Assembly: GCF_026339995.1 (NCBI RefSeq)
Contig: NZ_JAPEPT010000004.1
Coordinates: forward strand, 124,001 to 188,000
Direction: 5' to 3'
Origin: Streptomyces sp. NBC_01481
GTDB taxonomy: Bacteria; Actinomycetota; Actinomycetes; Streptomycetales; Streptomycetaceae
DNA: 64,000 nucleotides
Made by a program: the position numbers and the translations under genes. This document shows, piece by piece, positions 33,599-42,439 of the stretch. The notes beneath the pieces were generated by a model that searched no databases, was not told where the DNA came from, and was given only the letters and a program-made list of their open reading frames with translations. How positions within the stretch are numbered: position 1 is the stretch's first letter; every line of letters starts with the position of its first letter.

Positions 33599-34069
33599 AT
33601 GCGGAGCATCTGTCCTGTCGTTGTGGTCAGCGATCCGGAACACATCACCCAGGACCCGCCGTACCTCGTCGTGGGCGTCGACGGCAGCGTCTCTTCTCTC
33701 GCCGCCGTGGCGCAGGTCATGGAGGAGGCGAGCCTGCGCGGTGCCGCAGTGCGTGCGGTCTGGGCGTGGCCACGCCCGGTGTTCGCCCACGGCGACGAGT
33801 CGGCAGGCTTCAACGAACGCCGCAGGCTGCTCTCGGAATCCACTGCCGGGTGGGCGGAGAAGTACTCCGACGTCCGGGTGACCCACGAGGTCGTGCGCGG
33901 CCACCCTGTGGAAGAGCCGGCCCGTAGCTCCGAACACGCGCTGTCTGTTGTCGTCGGAAGACGAGGCCGCGGCGGCTACACAGGCATGCGCCTGGGGTCG
34001 GTGGTGCATGGACTGCTGCACCGCGCGGTCTGCCCGGTGATCACCGTTCCCACGCCACCCGCGAATTGA
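33599..34069 (+). CDS. Universal stress protein, single C-terminal UspA domain
   Basis: 156 aa. The text SDPEHITQDPPYLVVGVDGS is what normally links the two UspA domains of streptomycete tandem USPs. The present start (ATG 33599, after GGTGGGAG) therefore leaves only the second domain. The ATP-binding loop reads VVGRRGRGGYTGMRLGSVVH, followed by CPVITVP. It may function as a short USP or may be a 5'-truncated remnant. Palindromes of the DevR-like type are not seen just upstream. Confidence 0.75.
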   Translation: MRSICPVVVVSDPEHITQDPPYLVVGVDGSVSSLAAVAQVMEEASLRGAAVRAVWAWPRPVFAHGDESAGFNERRRLLSESTAGWAEKYSDVRVTHEVVRGHPVEEPARSSEHALSVVVGRRGRGGYTGMRLGSVVHGLLHRAVCPVITVPTPPAN

Positions 34070-34401
34070 GGACCGGGTGTGAGGTCGGATCCTGACTGGA
34101 ACACCGGTACGTCAGCGGACCGGCACCCAGAGGAATCGCCACTGCTCTTACCTCCTCCCGCCGGATTCCGCGCCCACCCGAGCCCTGCCGCATCGGGGTC
34201 CACATGCGCCGCTGGAAGATTTGGGGTACTCCTCGAATGAGAAGCGGCCGTGCTCGGCGCATCGGCGCAGATGCTTACACATCGAGTACTCCTCGCGGTC
34301 GCCTGCAAGGCCACCAACGAGGGCACGGGGGACGACAGCAGCCCGGTCAGCCGGACTCGCTCACCGTCGTTCCAGCTTGGTACGAGACGGAGGCAGTCGC
34401 C
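34070..34401. other. Intergenic region, no gene seen
   Basis: It separates two universal stress protein genes. It contains a short direct repeat (GTACTCCTCG near 34226 and 34285) and GC-rich imperfect palindromes such as the GGACCGGCACCC region near 34118. None of these clearly matches the window motif. Confidence 0.3.
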
Positions 34402-35277
34402 ATGGAGCCAGTCGTCACCGTGGGCCTCGACGGCTCACCCGAGAGCCTTGCCGCCGCCCATTGGGCCGCCGACGAAGCCGAGCGGCGCAAGCTCACGCTG
34501 CGCCTGCTGCACGCGTGGCCTCTGCTGGTGCCGGAACCGACCCGCATCCCCGCCGAGATGGACCAGAACTACTGGGCGAAGCGGATCGTGCACAACGCGC
34601 GGGCGGAGCTCCAGGCGCGCCACCCGGGCCTCTCCATTGTCGGCAACCTGGTCGCCGACGACGCCCAGGACGCACTGCTCCAAGCGGCATCGGAGTCCGA
34701 GATGATCGTGCTCGGTTCGCGGGGGCTGGAGCCCGTCGAGAGCTACTTCCTGGGCGACATCAGCATGCCCGTTGTGGCACGGGCCGAGCGACCGGTGGTC
34801 CTGGTACGTGCCGAAACGCGCGAAGAAGGGCCGCCGCCCACCCCAGGTACGGCGGGCGGCGTAGTGGTGGCTCTGAAACTGCACGGCCCATGCGACGACC
34901 TGCTCGAATTCTCCTTCGCCACCGCCGCAGCGCGGGGCATGCCTCTTCGGGCCGTGCATGGCCGAAGCGTGCCGATCCATGCACATGTTCCCTGGGGCGT
35001 GGATCACGACGTGACCGAAGAGATCACGCAGGACGCGCAAAATCAGTTGAGCCAGGCTCTCCGTCCCTGGCGCGAGAAGTTTCCGCGCGTGGAGGTGGCT
35101 GACAGCGTCGGTCTCGAAAGCCCCGCCAAGGCCGTGGTACGGGCCGCCAAGGGCGCCGGGCTGCTGGTGGTCGGCCGACGCAAGCACCGTCCCGCCCTGG
35201 CGCCACGTCTGGGTTCCGTGGCCACCGCCGCCATCCATCACGCGCGCTGCCCTGTCGCCGTCGTCCCCCATGACTGA
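34402..35277 (+). CDS. Tandem-domain universal stress protein
   Basis: 291 aa from the ATG at 34402 (GGAGGCAG upstream). Domain 1 starts VVTVGLDGSPESLAAAHWAA and ends with the loop VLGSRGLEPVESYFLGDISM, then RPVVLVRA. Domain 2 (about 155-290) ends LLVVGRRKHRPALAPRLGSV and CPVAVVP. Both domains have the G-2X-G-9X-G(S/T)-like ATP loop, less perfect in domain 2. USPs of this form are the most abundant members of DosR/DevR regulons. Its last 8 bp overlap the kinase gene. Confidence 0.92.
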   Translation: MEPVVTVGLDGSPESLAAAHWAADEAERRKLTLRLLHAWPLLVPEPTRIPAEMDQNYWAKRIVHNARAELQARHPGLSIVGNLVADDAQDALLQAASESEMIVLGSRGLEPVESYFLGDISMPVVARAERPVVLVRAETREEGPPPTPGTAGGVVVALKLHGPCDDLLEFSFATAAARGMPLRAVHGRSVPIHAHVPWGVDHDVTEEITQDAQNQLSQALRPWREKFPRVEVADSVGLESPAKAVVRAAKGAGLLVVGRRKHRPALAPRLGSVATAAIHHARCPVAVVPHD

Positions 35278-36856
35278 GCCGAGCCACCGCAGCGAGCCGA
35301 TGGTGTCGATACATCAGGCCGACGCGTCTGGGCTCCGGTCAGGCATCGGCTTCGACGGGCCGCCGCTCCCGCGAGCAGAGGTGTGCGAGACCCATACGGC
35401 GGTCGTGTTCTTCGTCGGCGACCGTGCGTACAAGCTCAAGAAGCCGGTGGACCTGGAGTTCCTGGACTACTCCACCGTGGCGGCCCGGCGTACGGCGTGT
35501 GAGCGGGAACTGGCTCTCAACCGTCGCTTCGCCCCCGACGTCTACTTGGGCCTGGGAGAATTTCGCGGCCCGGGCGCGGACATCCCAGAGCTCCTCGTCG
35601 TGATGCGCCGCATGCCGGCGGAGCGCCGCCTGGCCCGGCTGATAAGTGAGGGCGTCGTCGTGGACGATGCCCTGCGGTCCGTGGCCCGGCAGCTCGCCAC
35701 CCGTCACGCGGATGCGCCCCGCAGCCGGGAGGTGGACGAGCAGGGCACTCGGGACGCGCTGTCGTCGCGCTGGGAAGCCAGCTTCGCGCAGGTCCACGCG
35801 CTGGCCGACGACGCACACCCGTCCGACGAGGTGGAGGAGGTCGAGCGGCTGGTGCGCCGCTACCTCGCGGGGCGCAAGCAACTGTTCGACACGCGCATCG
35901 GGCAGGGGCGGATCGTCGACGGCCACGGCGATCTGCTCGCAGAGGACATTTTCTGCCTCGACGACGGCCCCCGCCTCCTGGACTGCCTGGAGTTCGACGA
36001 CCACCTGCGCTACGTCGACGGCCTCGACGACGCCGCCTTCCTCGCCATGGACCTGGAGCAGCTGGGAGCCCCGGAGGCCGCGGGCTTCTTCCTTGCCCAG
36101 TACAGCGAGTACTCCGGTGACCCGGCGCCGCCGTCCCTGCGGCATCACTATGTCGCCTACCGCGCGTTCGTCCGTGCCAAGGTCTCCCTCATCCAGGCCC
36201 GGCAGGGCGCGCCCGGCGCGGAGGCCGCGTCACGACGACTGGTCCTGACAGCGCTGCGTCACCTGCGGACCTCCGCTGTCGGCCTCACGCTCGTCGGCGG
36301 GCTGCCGGGCAGCGGGAAGTCCACACTCTCCGGCGCGCTGGCCGATCGCCTCGGCGTCACGCTGCTCAGCAGCGACCGCCTCCGCAAGGAGCTGGCGGGC
36401 ATCCCGGCGGAACAGTCCGCGGCGACCGGCTACGGCGAGGGCCTGTACACACCCGAGTGGACCGCCAAGACCTACGCGGCCCTGCTCGACCGCGCATCCG
36501 CCCTGTTGTCCACGGGAGAGTCCGTCGTCCTGGACGCCACCTGGTCCGATGCGGAACAGCGCGAAGCTGCCCTGCGCATGGCCGAACGCGTCAGCGCCGA
36601 CCTGGTGGCCCTGCACTGCCAGGTTCCGGGCGAGGTGTCGGCGGCCCGCCTGCGTACGCGCGCCCCCGGAGCATCCGACGCAGGGCTGGATGTGGCCACC
36701 GCCATGGCAGGCAAGGAGTCGCCATGGACGGAGGCGGTCACGGTCGACACCAGCGGTCCTTTGGAGGCCGCCGTCGTCCAGGCGCTGGCAGCCGTACGCC
36801 CTTACGGCACCGGCCAGGCCCCAGTCTTCCGCCGCCCCTACATGGAACCGGACTGA
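35270..36856 (+). CDS. Two-domain kinase: APH-like domain plus P-loop AAA domain (Rv2004c type)
   Basis: 528 aa. The N-terminal ~330 residues have an aminoglycoside-phosphotransferase-like catalytic loop (GRIVDGHGDLLAEDIF, then LDCLEFDDHLR). Residues about 340-510 are a small-molecule kinase P-loop domain (LVGGLPGSGKSTLSGALA, Walker B-like ESVVLDATW). This architecture is that of M. tuberculosis Rv2004c, a DosR-regulon protein of unknown substrate. The start is uncertain: ATG 35270 overlaps the USP gene, and ATG 35300 is in frame. Partial copies of this gene lie at 1526-1820 (5' part) and 58670-58998 (3' part). Confidence 0.88.
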   Translation: MTEPSHRSEPMVSIHQADASGLRSGIGFDGPPLPRAEVCETHTAVVFFVGDRAYKLKKPVDLEFLDYSTVAARRTACERELALNRRFAPDVYLGLGEFRGPGADIPELLVVMRRMPAERRLARLISEGVVVDDALRSVARQLATRHADAPRSREVDEQGTRDALSSRWEASFAQVHALADDAHPSDEVEEVERLVRRYLAGRKQLFDTRIGQGRIVDGHGDLLAEDIFCLDDGPRLLDCLEFDDHLRYVDGLDDAAFLAMDLEQLGAPEAAGFFLAQYSEYSGDPAPPSLRHHYVAYRAFVRAKVSLIQARQGAPGAEAASRRLVLTALRHLRTSAVGLTLVGGLPGSGKSTLSGALADRLGVTLLSSDRLRKELAGIPAEQSAATGYGEGLYTPEWTAKTYAALLDRASALLSTGESVVLDATWSDAEQREAALRMAERVSADLVALHCQVPGEVSAARLRTRAPGASDAGLDVATAMAGKESPWTEAVTVDTSGPLEAAVVQALAAVRPYGTGQAPVFRRPYMEPD

Positions 36857-36935
36857 GCCGAGCCGCGACGACGCAGCGGGCGGCCCCGCCTCGCCAGGGC
36901 CGCTTCGCCCGGCGGACCGTGCCGAGACATCCGGG

Positions 36936-38108
36936 GTGCGATGGTTTCCGCTGGGCCGGATCGCCGGAATACGCGTCGGGCTCCACTGGAGTGTGCTGGT
37001 CATCGTCGTCCTCGTCGCGCTGACTCTCGCACGAGGGCGGTTTCCCTCTGCGCACGCGGGCGAATCGGCCTGGGTCTACTGGGGACTCGGGATCGTCACG
37101 GCGGTCGTCTTCCTTGTGTCGCTGCTGGCACATGAGCTCGCACATGCCGTTGTCGCGCGTCGCACCGGTGTCGAGGTCGAAGGCATCACGCTGTGGATGC
37201 TGGGCGGAGTCGCACGGCTGCGCGGCGAGGCGAAGGACCCGGGTGCGGAACTGCGTATCGCCGGCGTGGGACCACTGGTCAGTGCTGCGGCAGGGGCGCT
37301 GTTCACAGGAGTCGCGGTCTGGCTGGAGATCCTGGCCGTGCCCGGGCTCGTCGTCGAGGCCATCGCCTGGCTGGCTGCCATCAATTTCGTGCTGGCAGTG
37401 TTCAACGCTGTTCCCGCGGCACCGCTGGACGGCGGTCGAGTGCTGCGCGCGTTCCTGTGGTGGCGCAGCGGCGATCGGGTGCGGGCAGCGCTCAGCGCCG
37501 CGAACGCAGGGCGGGCGCTGGGCTGGTTCATGCTGTTCGCGGGCTTTGCGTCGGTCCTGGTCACTGGGGAACTCGGTGGGCTGTGGTCGGCTCTCATCGG
37601 CTGGTTCCTGATCGCCGCCGCGACGGCGGAGGGGCGGGAGGCACAGCTGCGGGGCGCGCTGGCCGGGGTGGCGGTGCGCCAGGTGATGACACCCGCCCCG
37701 GTCACAGTCGCTGCCACCGACACGGTCGAACAGCTCCTCAGCACGATGCCGTTCGGCCTGACTCGCCATTCGGCGTTCCCAGTGGTGTCGCACGACGGCA
37801 AGCCGGTCGGTCTGATGACAGTCGCCAGGGTCAGCAGCGTGCCTGTGGGGGCACGATCCGCCACCCTCGTGGGAGGCGTCATGTGCCCATTGACCGATGT
37901 GGCGACGGCGGAGCCCGGTGAGGCCGTCATTGACCTTCTGCCGCGCCTCGAGTCGAGTGCCGAGCGGCGCGCCCTGGTGCTGGACGACGGACATCTCGTC
38001 GGCATCGTCGCTCTGTCGGACATCACTCGCGCGGTCTCGTGGCTGGCGACAGCGAAACGTTCGGGGCCAGTCACAACTGATAAGCAAGGGAGGCACGGTG
38101 ATGGATGA
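36936..38108 (+). CDS. Site-2 protease family zinc metalloprotease with C-terminal CBS pair
   Basis: 390 aa from a GTG at 36936 (VRWFPLGRIAGIRVGLHW). The zinc site HELAH is in SLLAHELAHAVVARRTGVEV, and the third ligand motif is in FNAVPAAPLDGGRVLRA. About five membrane helices surround them. Residues about 240-370 form two CBS repeats (VRQVMTPAPVTVAATDTVEQ; LVLDDGHLVGIVALSDITRA). This matches the Rv2625c type, a DosR-regulon membrane protease that in mycobacteria sits beside the CBS protein Hrp1. It overlaps the OsmC gene by 8 bp. Confidence 0.9.
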   Translation: MRWFPLGRIAGIRVGLHWSVLVIVVLVALTLARGRFPSAHAGESAWVYWGLGIVTAVVFLVSLLAHELAHAVVARRTGVEVEGITLWMLGGVARLRGEAKDPGAELRIAGVGPLVSAAAGALFTGVAVWLEILAVPGLVVEAIAWLAAINFVLAVFNAVPAAPLDGGRVLRAFLWWRSGDRVRAALSAANAGRALGWFMLFAGFASVLVTGELGGLWSALIGWFLIAAATAEGREAQLRGALAGVAVRQVMTPAPVTVAATDTVEQLLSTMPFGLTRHSAFPVVSHDGKPVGLMTVARVSSVPVGARSATLVGGVMCPLTDVATAEPGEAVIDLLPRLESSAERRALVLDDGHLVGIVALSDITRAVSWLATAKRSGPVTTDKQGRHGDG

Positions 38109-38556
38109 CCAAGCCAGAGCCGGCGGCGGTGCGGCTCTGCGTTCCGGGGCGGCAGCACCCCAGGGACGTATCGATGTCACGCACGTGTCCGGCCAGTCGT
38201 ACGCAGTGTTTGTGCGCGATCACGAACTGACCGTCGACCAGCCGGTCGACGCGGGAGGCTCCGACGAAGGGCCCACCCCCGTGGAGCTGTTCGTCTCCTC
38301 GCTCGCTTCGTGTGTCGCTTACTACGCAGGACGTTTTCTGGAGCGCCATCACCTGCCGTACGAGAGCCTGCGGGTGCGGGCGGAGTTCGACATGGCCGAC
38401 GACCGCCCGGCGCGGGTTTCGGCCGTGCGCATGAGGATCGAACTGCCCGAAGAGATCGGCACGGTGCGGCGCAGGAGCCTGCTTGCTGTTGTCGATCACT
38501 GCACGGTGCACAACTCGCTGCGCGTCCCTCCCGAGATCAGCGTTGGTGTCGGATGA
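38101..38556 (+). CDS. OsmC-family protein
   Basis: 151 aa; the ATG at 38101 follows GGGAGG. The two peroxidatic-type cysteines are in FVSSLASCVAYYAGRFLE and AVVDHCTVHNSL. The core GPTPVELF region is typical. OsmC/Ohr proteins reduce organic hydroperoxides with dithiol help. Overlap with the protease gene implies one transcript, giving a stress-protection unit. Confidence 0.9.
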   Translation: MDDQARAGGGAALRSGAAAPQGRIDVTHVSGQSYAVFVRDHELTVDQPVDAGGSDEGPTPVELFVSSLASCVAYYAGRFLERHHLPYESLRVRAEFDMADDRPARVSAVRMRIELPEEIGTVRRRSLLAVVDHCTVHNSLRVPPEISVGVG

Positions 38557-38641
38557 TGCCGGCCGGACAACTGTCCAGGGTGGGGCGAACGATCCCCCTG
38601 GCCTCACCGCCGTACTCGACAGGACAGGACCAGGAACCGGC

Positions 38642-38854
38642 ATGAAGCAATCGACGTACGAGTGCCTGGTCGTGGGCGTGGACGGCTCTGACGCGTCGCT
38701 CACCGCGCTGCGCTGGTCGGCCACCCAGGCCAGGTTGTTGCGGACTCACGTGGTTGCCGTGCACGTCTGGCTGCCGACGGGCACATATCGCGCACCTTAC
38801 GCGTCTCCCGCCGAGCTGCCCTCGCCGGAGCAGGATCGCCGGCGTGCAGCTTAG
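38642..38854 (+). pseudogene. Universal stress protein, N-terminal fragment
   Basis: The ATG at 38642 begins KQSTYECLVVGVDGSDASLT and continues as a USP first domain to about residue 55 (VVAVHVWLPTG). It then reads through a short tail to a stop at 38854. The ATP loop and the rest are missing. It is abutted by a reverse-strand USP fragment, so a rearrangement joined the two. Confidence 0.7.
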
Positions 38855-39386
38855 ACGCTCCACGGCACGTGTCCCGCCTTCTCGAACTGGACCCGGACGC
38901 ACAGGTATGCACCCTGCTGGACCAGGGGTCGCCCGTCCCGGTACTGCTGCGCCACGTTGCCCTTCGAAGTGGCGGCCCTGACGAGTACTACGGGCCGTTC
39001 GGTGGCACTGATCGTTGCCATGGTGACGGAACCGATGAGGGAGCCCGGCACACCCGTCAGCCGGCGCGAACCGATCACCAGCATTTCCGCCTTCGGAGCT
39101 TCGGCGGGCACAGGGAGGCCGCGGGCCGCCCGGACAGTCGGCTCGTGGTGATCTCCAGGCCTGGATGGCACTTTGGGAGTTCGTCGGAGGTGCGGCTCAG
39201 GAGGGTGTCGGCCCATCGGCGCTGTTCATCCGGGCTGACCAGGCGGACCACGGCCGTCGTGGGCCAGTCGTCCGCATGGACGAGGTGCAGGCGGTCTCGG
39301 CGCAACGCGGCCTCACATGCCGCCCAATGGGCCGCGGCGATACTTTGCGGCGAGCCGTCCAGGCCCGCGGTGACGGTTCCAGTCAT
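38851..39386 (-). pseudogene. Universal stress protein, frameshifted and C-terminally truncated
   Basis: A strong ribosome site (AAGGAGGTC) precedes the ATG at 39386, and the product opens TGTVTAGLDGSPQSIAAAHW. A frameshift near 39115 moves the rest of domain 1 (AEAPKAEMLVIGSRRLTGVP, then RPVVLVRAA) to another frame. Domain 2 is missing; the frame stops at 38851 next to the fragment on the other strand. Confidence 0.75.
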
Positions 39387-39479
39387 GGTCGGGACCTCCT
39401 TCGGCCGGCCCGCACGGACCCGAACAGGCCCGCGTTGCCCACCCGATCGGTCCCTGCCAAGCGGGCTGCGGCCTGCGGG

Positions 39480-39746
39480 TCATGGCTTGGCGGGTGGACC
39501 GGAGGCGTGCAGCGTGGCGAGGCGCCGACGGTACTCCTCCTCGTCGATCTCGCCACGGGCGAACCGCTCGGCAAGCACCTGCTCCGGTGACGGCACGTTC
39601 GGGCCGTGGGTGTGCTCGGGAGTCTGGCCCAGGGCGCGGAAGAGCAGAACGGCAACGGTGATGATCAGCACCCAGAACAGGATCATGCCGGCCGACATCG
39701 CGAACCAGCCCCAGCCGCTGACGCCGTGGTCGAACCAGAACATCAT
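39480..39746 (-). CDS. Small membrane protein with C-terminal SHOCT domain
   Basis: 88 aa from the ATG at 39746 (GGGAGGTG upstream). One membrane helix (AGMILFWVLIITVAVLLF) is followed by a linker and the SHOCT motif PEQVLAERFARGEIDEEEYR. SHOCT tails mediate oligomerisation or bring short membrane proteins to partners; function here unknown. A palindrome with one mismatch lies 126-139 bp upstream. Confidence 0.85.
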   Translation of the reverse strand: MMFWFDHGVSGWGWFAMSAGMILFWVLIITVAVLLFRALGQTPEHTHGPNVPSPEQVLAERFARGEIDEEEYRRRLATLHASGPPAKP

Positions 39747-39871
39747 CGTGATCACCTCCCCGGTCGCCCGGACTGCGGGTGCGGACCCGCTGTCCGGTTT
39801 GGCTCATGCGTCACTGCCATCGTCGCCGGACATTGGCCGGTGGGTGCAGAGTCCACTGGTCCCGGGCTGTT

Positions 39872-39885
39872 GGGCCGGTCAGCCC
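39872..39885. promoter_or_regulatory. DevR/OsdR-like palindrome upstream of the SHOCT gene
   Basis: GGGCCGGTCAGCCC, one mismatch to the window motif, between the SHOCT gene (start 39746, leftward) and the end of the permease gene. Confidence 0.5.
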
Positions 39886-39936
39886 CTACCGGGGGCGGAT
39901 AACGCGACGGGGCGACGGCGTGGTGAGGGCCGGTCG

Positions 39937-41448
39937 TCAACCGAGCGTCGCTCCCAGAACCAGGAAGACCGCGACCGCGGCCAACAGGATGCCCATCAGG
40001 GGTGCCATGAACCGCAGGTAGCGGTCATAGCGGACCTTGGCGAGGGCCAGGCCGCCCATCACGACCGCAGAGGTCGGAGTGATCAGATTGACCCAGCCGG
40101 AGGCCGATTGGTAGGCGGTGACCACCAAGGCGCGGCTGACGCCGGCGAAGTCGGCGAGCGGGGCGAGGATGGGCATCGCCAGCGCCGCGTGGCCGGACGA
40201 GGAGGGCACGAGGAAGGCCAACGGTATGTTCACCAGGAACATCAGCACCGTGAAGATCCCCGAGGACGTTCCCGAGACGGCATTGTTGAGGCTGTCGAGG
40301 ATGGTGTCGGTGACGCTGGCATTGTTCATGATCACGGTGACACCGCGGGCCAGCATGATGATGAGTGCTGCTCCGATGAAGTCTCCGGCGCCCGCGACGA
40401 TCGCGTCTGCTGTTCCCTTCTCGCCCAGCCCGGCGATGAGGCCCACCACGACGGCTGCCACGATGAACAGGGCCGCCAGTTCGGGGAAGTACCAGCCAAG
40501 GGTCGGCAGGAACGTGACGTTCAGGTCCGCCCAGGGAATTACGGCGAAGATCATGAAAAGGAAGGTCGCCGCAAACACCGTCAGCACGATCCGCTGACGC
40601 AGTGTCAGTGGTGTGGTGGAGGAGCCCTGGGACCTGAGTTCGTCGTCCTCGGGCATCGGGGCGACAAGGGAGCGGGAGGGGTCCTTGTGCACGCGGTTGG
40701 CATAGCGCACCAGATAGGCCGCGGCCAGTGCTGTCAGGACGGCCCACATCAGCAGCCGCAGCACGATGCCGTCGCCAGTGCCGATGCCGGCGCTGTCGGA
40801 GGCCACGCCAGTGGCGAACGGGTTCACGGTGGAGGCGAGCGTGCCCACTCCGGCACCGACCATGATCACACTCGCGCCGGTCATCCTGTCGTAGCCGAGT
40901 TTGAGCATGAGCGGGATCATCAGCGCGTAGAAGCCCAGCGTTTCCTCGGCCATGCCGTAGGTGGTGCCGCCGAGCGAGAACAGTGCCAGGAGCACGACGA
41001 GCAGGAGTGTCCTGTGCCCCTTGAGGCGTTCGGCGAGGTGTGCCACGCCGGAGGTGAGGGCGCCGGTGCGCAGGGTTACGGTGATGAAGGCGCCGACGGC
41101 CAGGACGAACAGGAACACTCCCGCAGCTCCGAAGAAATCGCCGCTGCCTCCCGGCGCGGTGAGTCCGGACTGCGTGTCGGTGACCCCGTAGAGGCCGTTG
41201 ACGGGGGCGAGGAAAAGGTCCTTGAGCCGACTCCAGAACCCCGTGGCCAGCTCCACGGAGTGGTATGTGCCCGGTATCGGGCTGCCGTCCTTGGTGTCGT
41301 AGCGGCCGGCGGGGATGACGAAGGTCAGTGCCCAGACCACGAGGGTGACGGCCACCAGGACGGTGAAGGCCGATGGAAAGCGCAGCTTTCTCCTTCGCGC
41401 CTGTGGGGCCGGGGCCGGGGTTGCTGAGGTGGCTGGTGTTGTGGTCAT
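39937..41448 (-). CDS. YfcC-family permease, probable arginine/ornithine or peptide-amino-acid carrier of the ADI operon
   Basis: 503 aa from the ATG at 41448, which overlaps arcC by ATGA. It has about 12 membrane helices and the YfcC/DcuC-superfamily features: TLVVWALTFVIPAGRYD near the start, GGTTYGMAEETLGFYALMIP and FLVPSSSGHAALAMPILAP. The last gene of an arginine deiminase operon is usually the arginine:ornithine exchanger ArcD. YfcC-type proteins often take this place, so import of arginine with export of ornithine is the natural inference. Confidence 0.88.
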   Translation of the reverse strand: MTTTPATSATPAPAPQARRRKLRFPSAFTVLVAVTLVVWALTFVIPAGRYDTKDGSPIPGTYHSVELATGFWSRLKDLFLAPVNGLYGVTDTQSGLTAPGGSGDFFGAAGVFLFVLAVGAFITVTLRTGALTSGVAHLAERLKGHRTLLLVVLLALFSLGGTTYGMAEETLGFYALMIPLMLKLGYDRMTGASVIMVGAGVGTLASTVNPFATGVASDSAGIGTGDGIVLRLLMWAVLTALAAAYLVRYANRVHKDPSRSLVAPMPEDDELRSQGSSTTPLTLRQRIVLTVFAATFLFMIFAVIPWADLNVTFLPTLGWYFPELAALFIVAAVVVGLIAGLGEKGTADAIVAGAGDFIGAALIIMLARGVTVIMNNASVTDTILDSLNNAVSGTSSGIFTVLMFLVNIPLAFLVPSSSGHAALAMPILAPLADFAGVSRALVVTAYQSASGWVNLITPTSAVVMGGLALAKVRYDRYLRFMAPLMGILLAAVAVFLVLGATLG

Positions 41449-42398
41449 GTCTGGTTCCCTGGTGCGTCGTTGGTGTTCTGGGGGTAGCGGCCGTTGGGCG
41501 TGACGACGGTGCCTGCTGAGCCGTCGAGGATGACCTGTGCGTCGTGGAGAGATCCGATGGCTGCCATCCCGCCGGTGAGTTCCACGAAACGGCAGGCCGC
41601 CTCGGCCTTTGGCCCCATGGATCCGGCCGCGAACGGTTCCGCGCGCAGCCCCGCCGGCGTGGTGCGACCGATGGGTTCCGCGTCCGGTGTGCCGTAGCGG
41701 CGCATGGCCTGAGGGACATCCGTGAGCAGCAACAGCGCGTCGGCATCGAGTGCTTCGGCGAGCAGGGCGGCGGTGAGGTCCTTGTCGACGACCGCTTCCA
41801 CACCCGTGAGCTGTCCGTGCTCGTCCCGGATCACGGGGACACCGCCGCCGCCTGCGCAGACGGCAACGGCGCCGGAGGTGAGCAAGAGACGGATCAGCCT
41901 GGTTTCCACGACGCGCTGCGGATCGGGCGACGGCACGACCCGGCGCCAGTGCGGTCCGTCGGCCTTGACGGTCCAGCCGCGCTCGGCGGCGAGACGCTCG
42001 GCTTCTTCGCGTTCGTAGACTGGGCCCACGAACTTGGCGGGGTTGGCGAAGGCGGGGTCCGCGGCAGAGACGAGGGTCTGGTTGAGCAGGACGCAGACCT
42101 GGCGTCCGGGCAGAGCGTTCTGCAGGGACTGCAGCAGCCAGTAGCCGATCATTCCCTGTGTCTCGGCGCCCAGAACGTCGAAGGGGTAAGGGCTGGTGAG
42201 GGACCTGTCGGCGGCGCTCTGGAGGGCGAGCAGGCCGACCTGTGGGCCGTTCCCGTGAGTGATCACCAGTTCGTGCCGGTGGGCGAGAGGGGCCAGGGCG
42301 GCCACGGCCGCTTGGATGTTGGTGTGTTGGACGGCGGCGTCCGGCCGGTCTCCCCTGCGGAGCAGGGCATTGCCGCCGAGTGCGATGACGACGCGCAT
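41445..42398 (-). CDS. arcC: Carbamate kinase
   Basis: 317 aa; AGGAGA precedes the ATG at 42398. Family motifs are VVIALGGNALLRRGD, LVITHGNGPQVGLLALQSAA and the VAVCAGGGGVPVI region. DKDLTAALLAEALDADALLL contains the catalytic lysine and aspartate. It transfers phosphate from carbamoyl phosphate to ADP, the ATP-yielding step of the arginine deiminase pathway. It lies between arcB and the permease in the arcA-B-C-permease order. Confidence 0.95.
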   Translation of the reverse strand: MRVVIALGGNALLRRGDRPDAAVQHTNIQAAVAALAPLAHRHELVITHGNGPQVGLLALQSAADRSLTSPYPFDVLGAETQGMIGYWLLQSLQNALPGRQVCVLLNQTLVSAADPAFANPAKFVGPVYEREEAERLAAERGWTVKADGPHWRRVVPSPDPQRVVETRLIRLLLTSGAVAVCAGGGGVPVIRDEHGQLTGVEAVVDKDLTAALLAEALDADALLLLTDVPQAMRRYGTPDAEPIGRTTPAGLRAEPFAAGSMGPKAEAACRFVELTGGMAAIGSLHDAQVILDGSAGTVVTPNGRYPQNTNDAPGNQT

Positions 42399-42439
42399 GA
42401 CTTCTCCTGTGTGTGCGGTTGCGAAAGGGCGGCCTCGCG

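Noticed and set aside
38869..41427. Long forward open frame of about 852 codons opposite the YfcC permease and USP fragment
   Set aside because: Composition is low-complexity (Gly, Asp, His, Arg) and it lies antisense to clear membrane-protein coding; a shadow frame.
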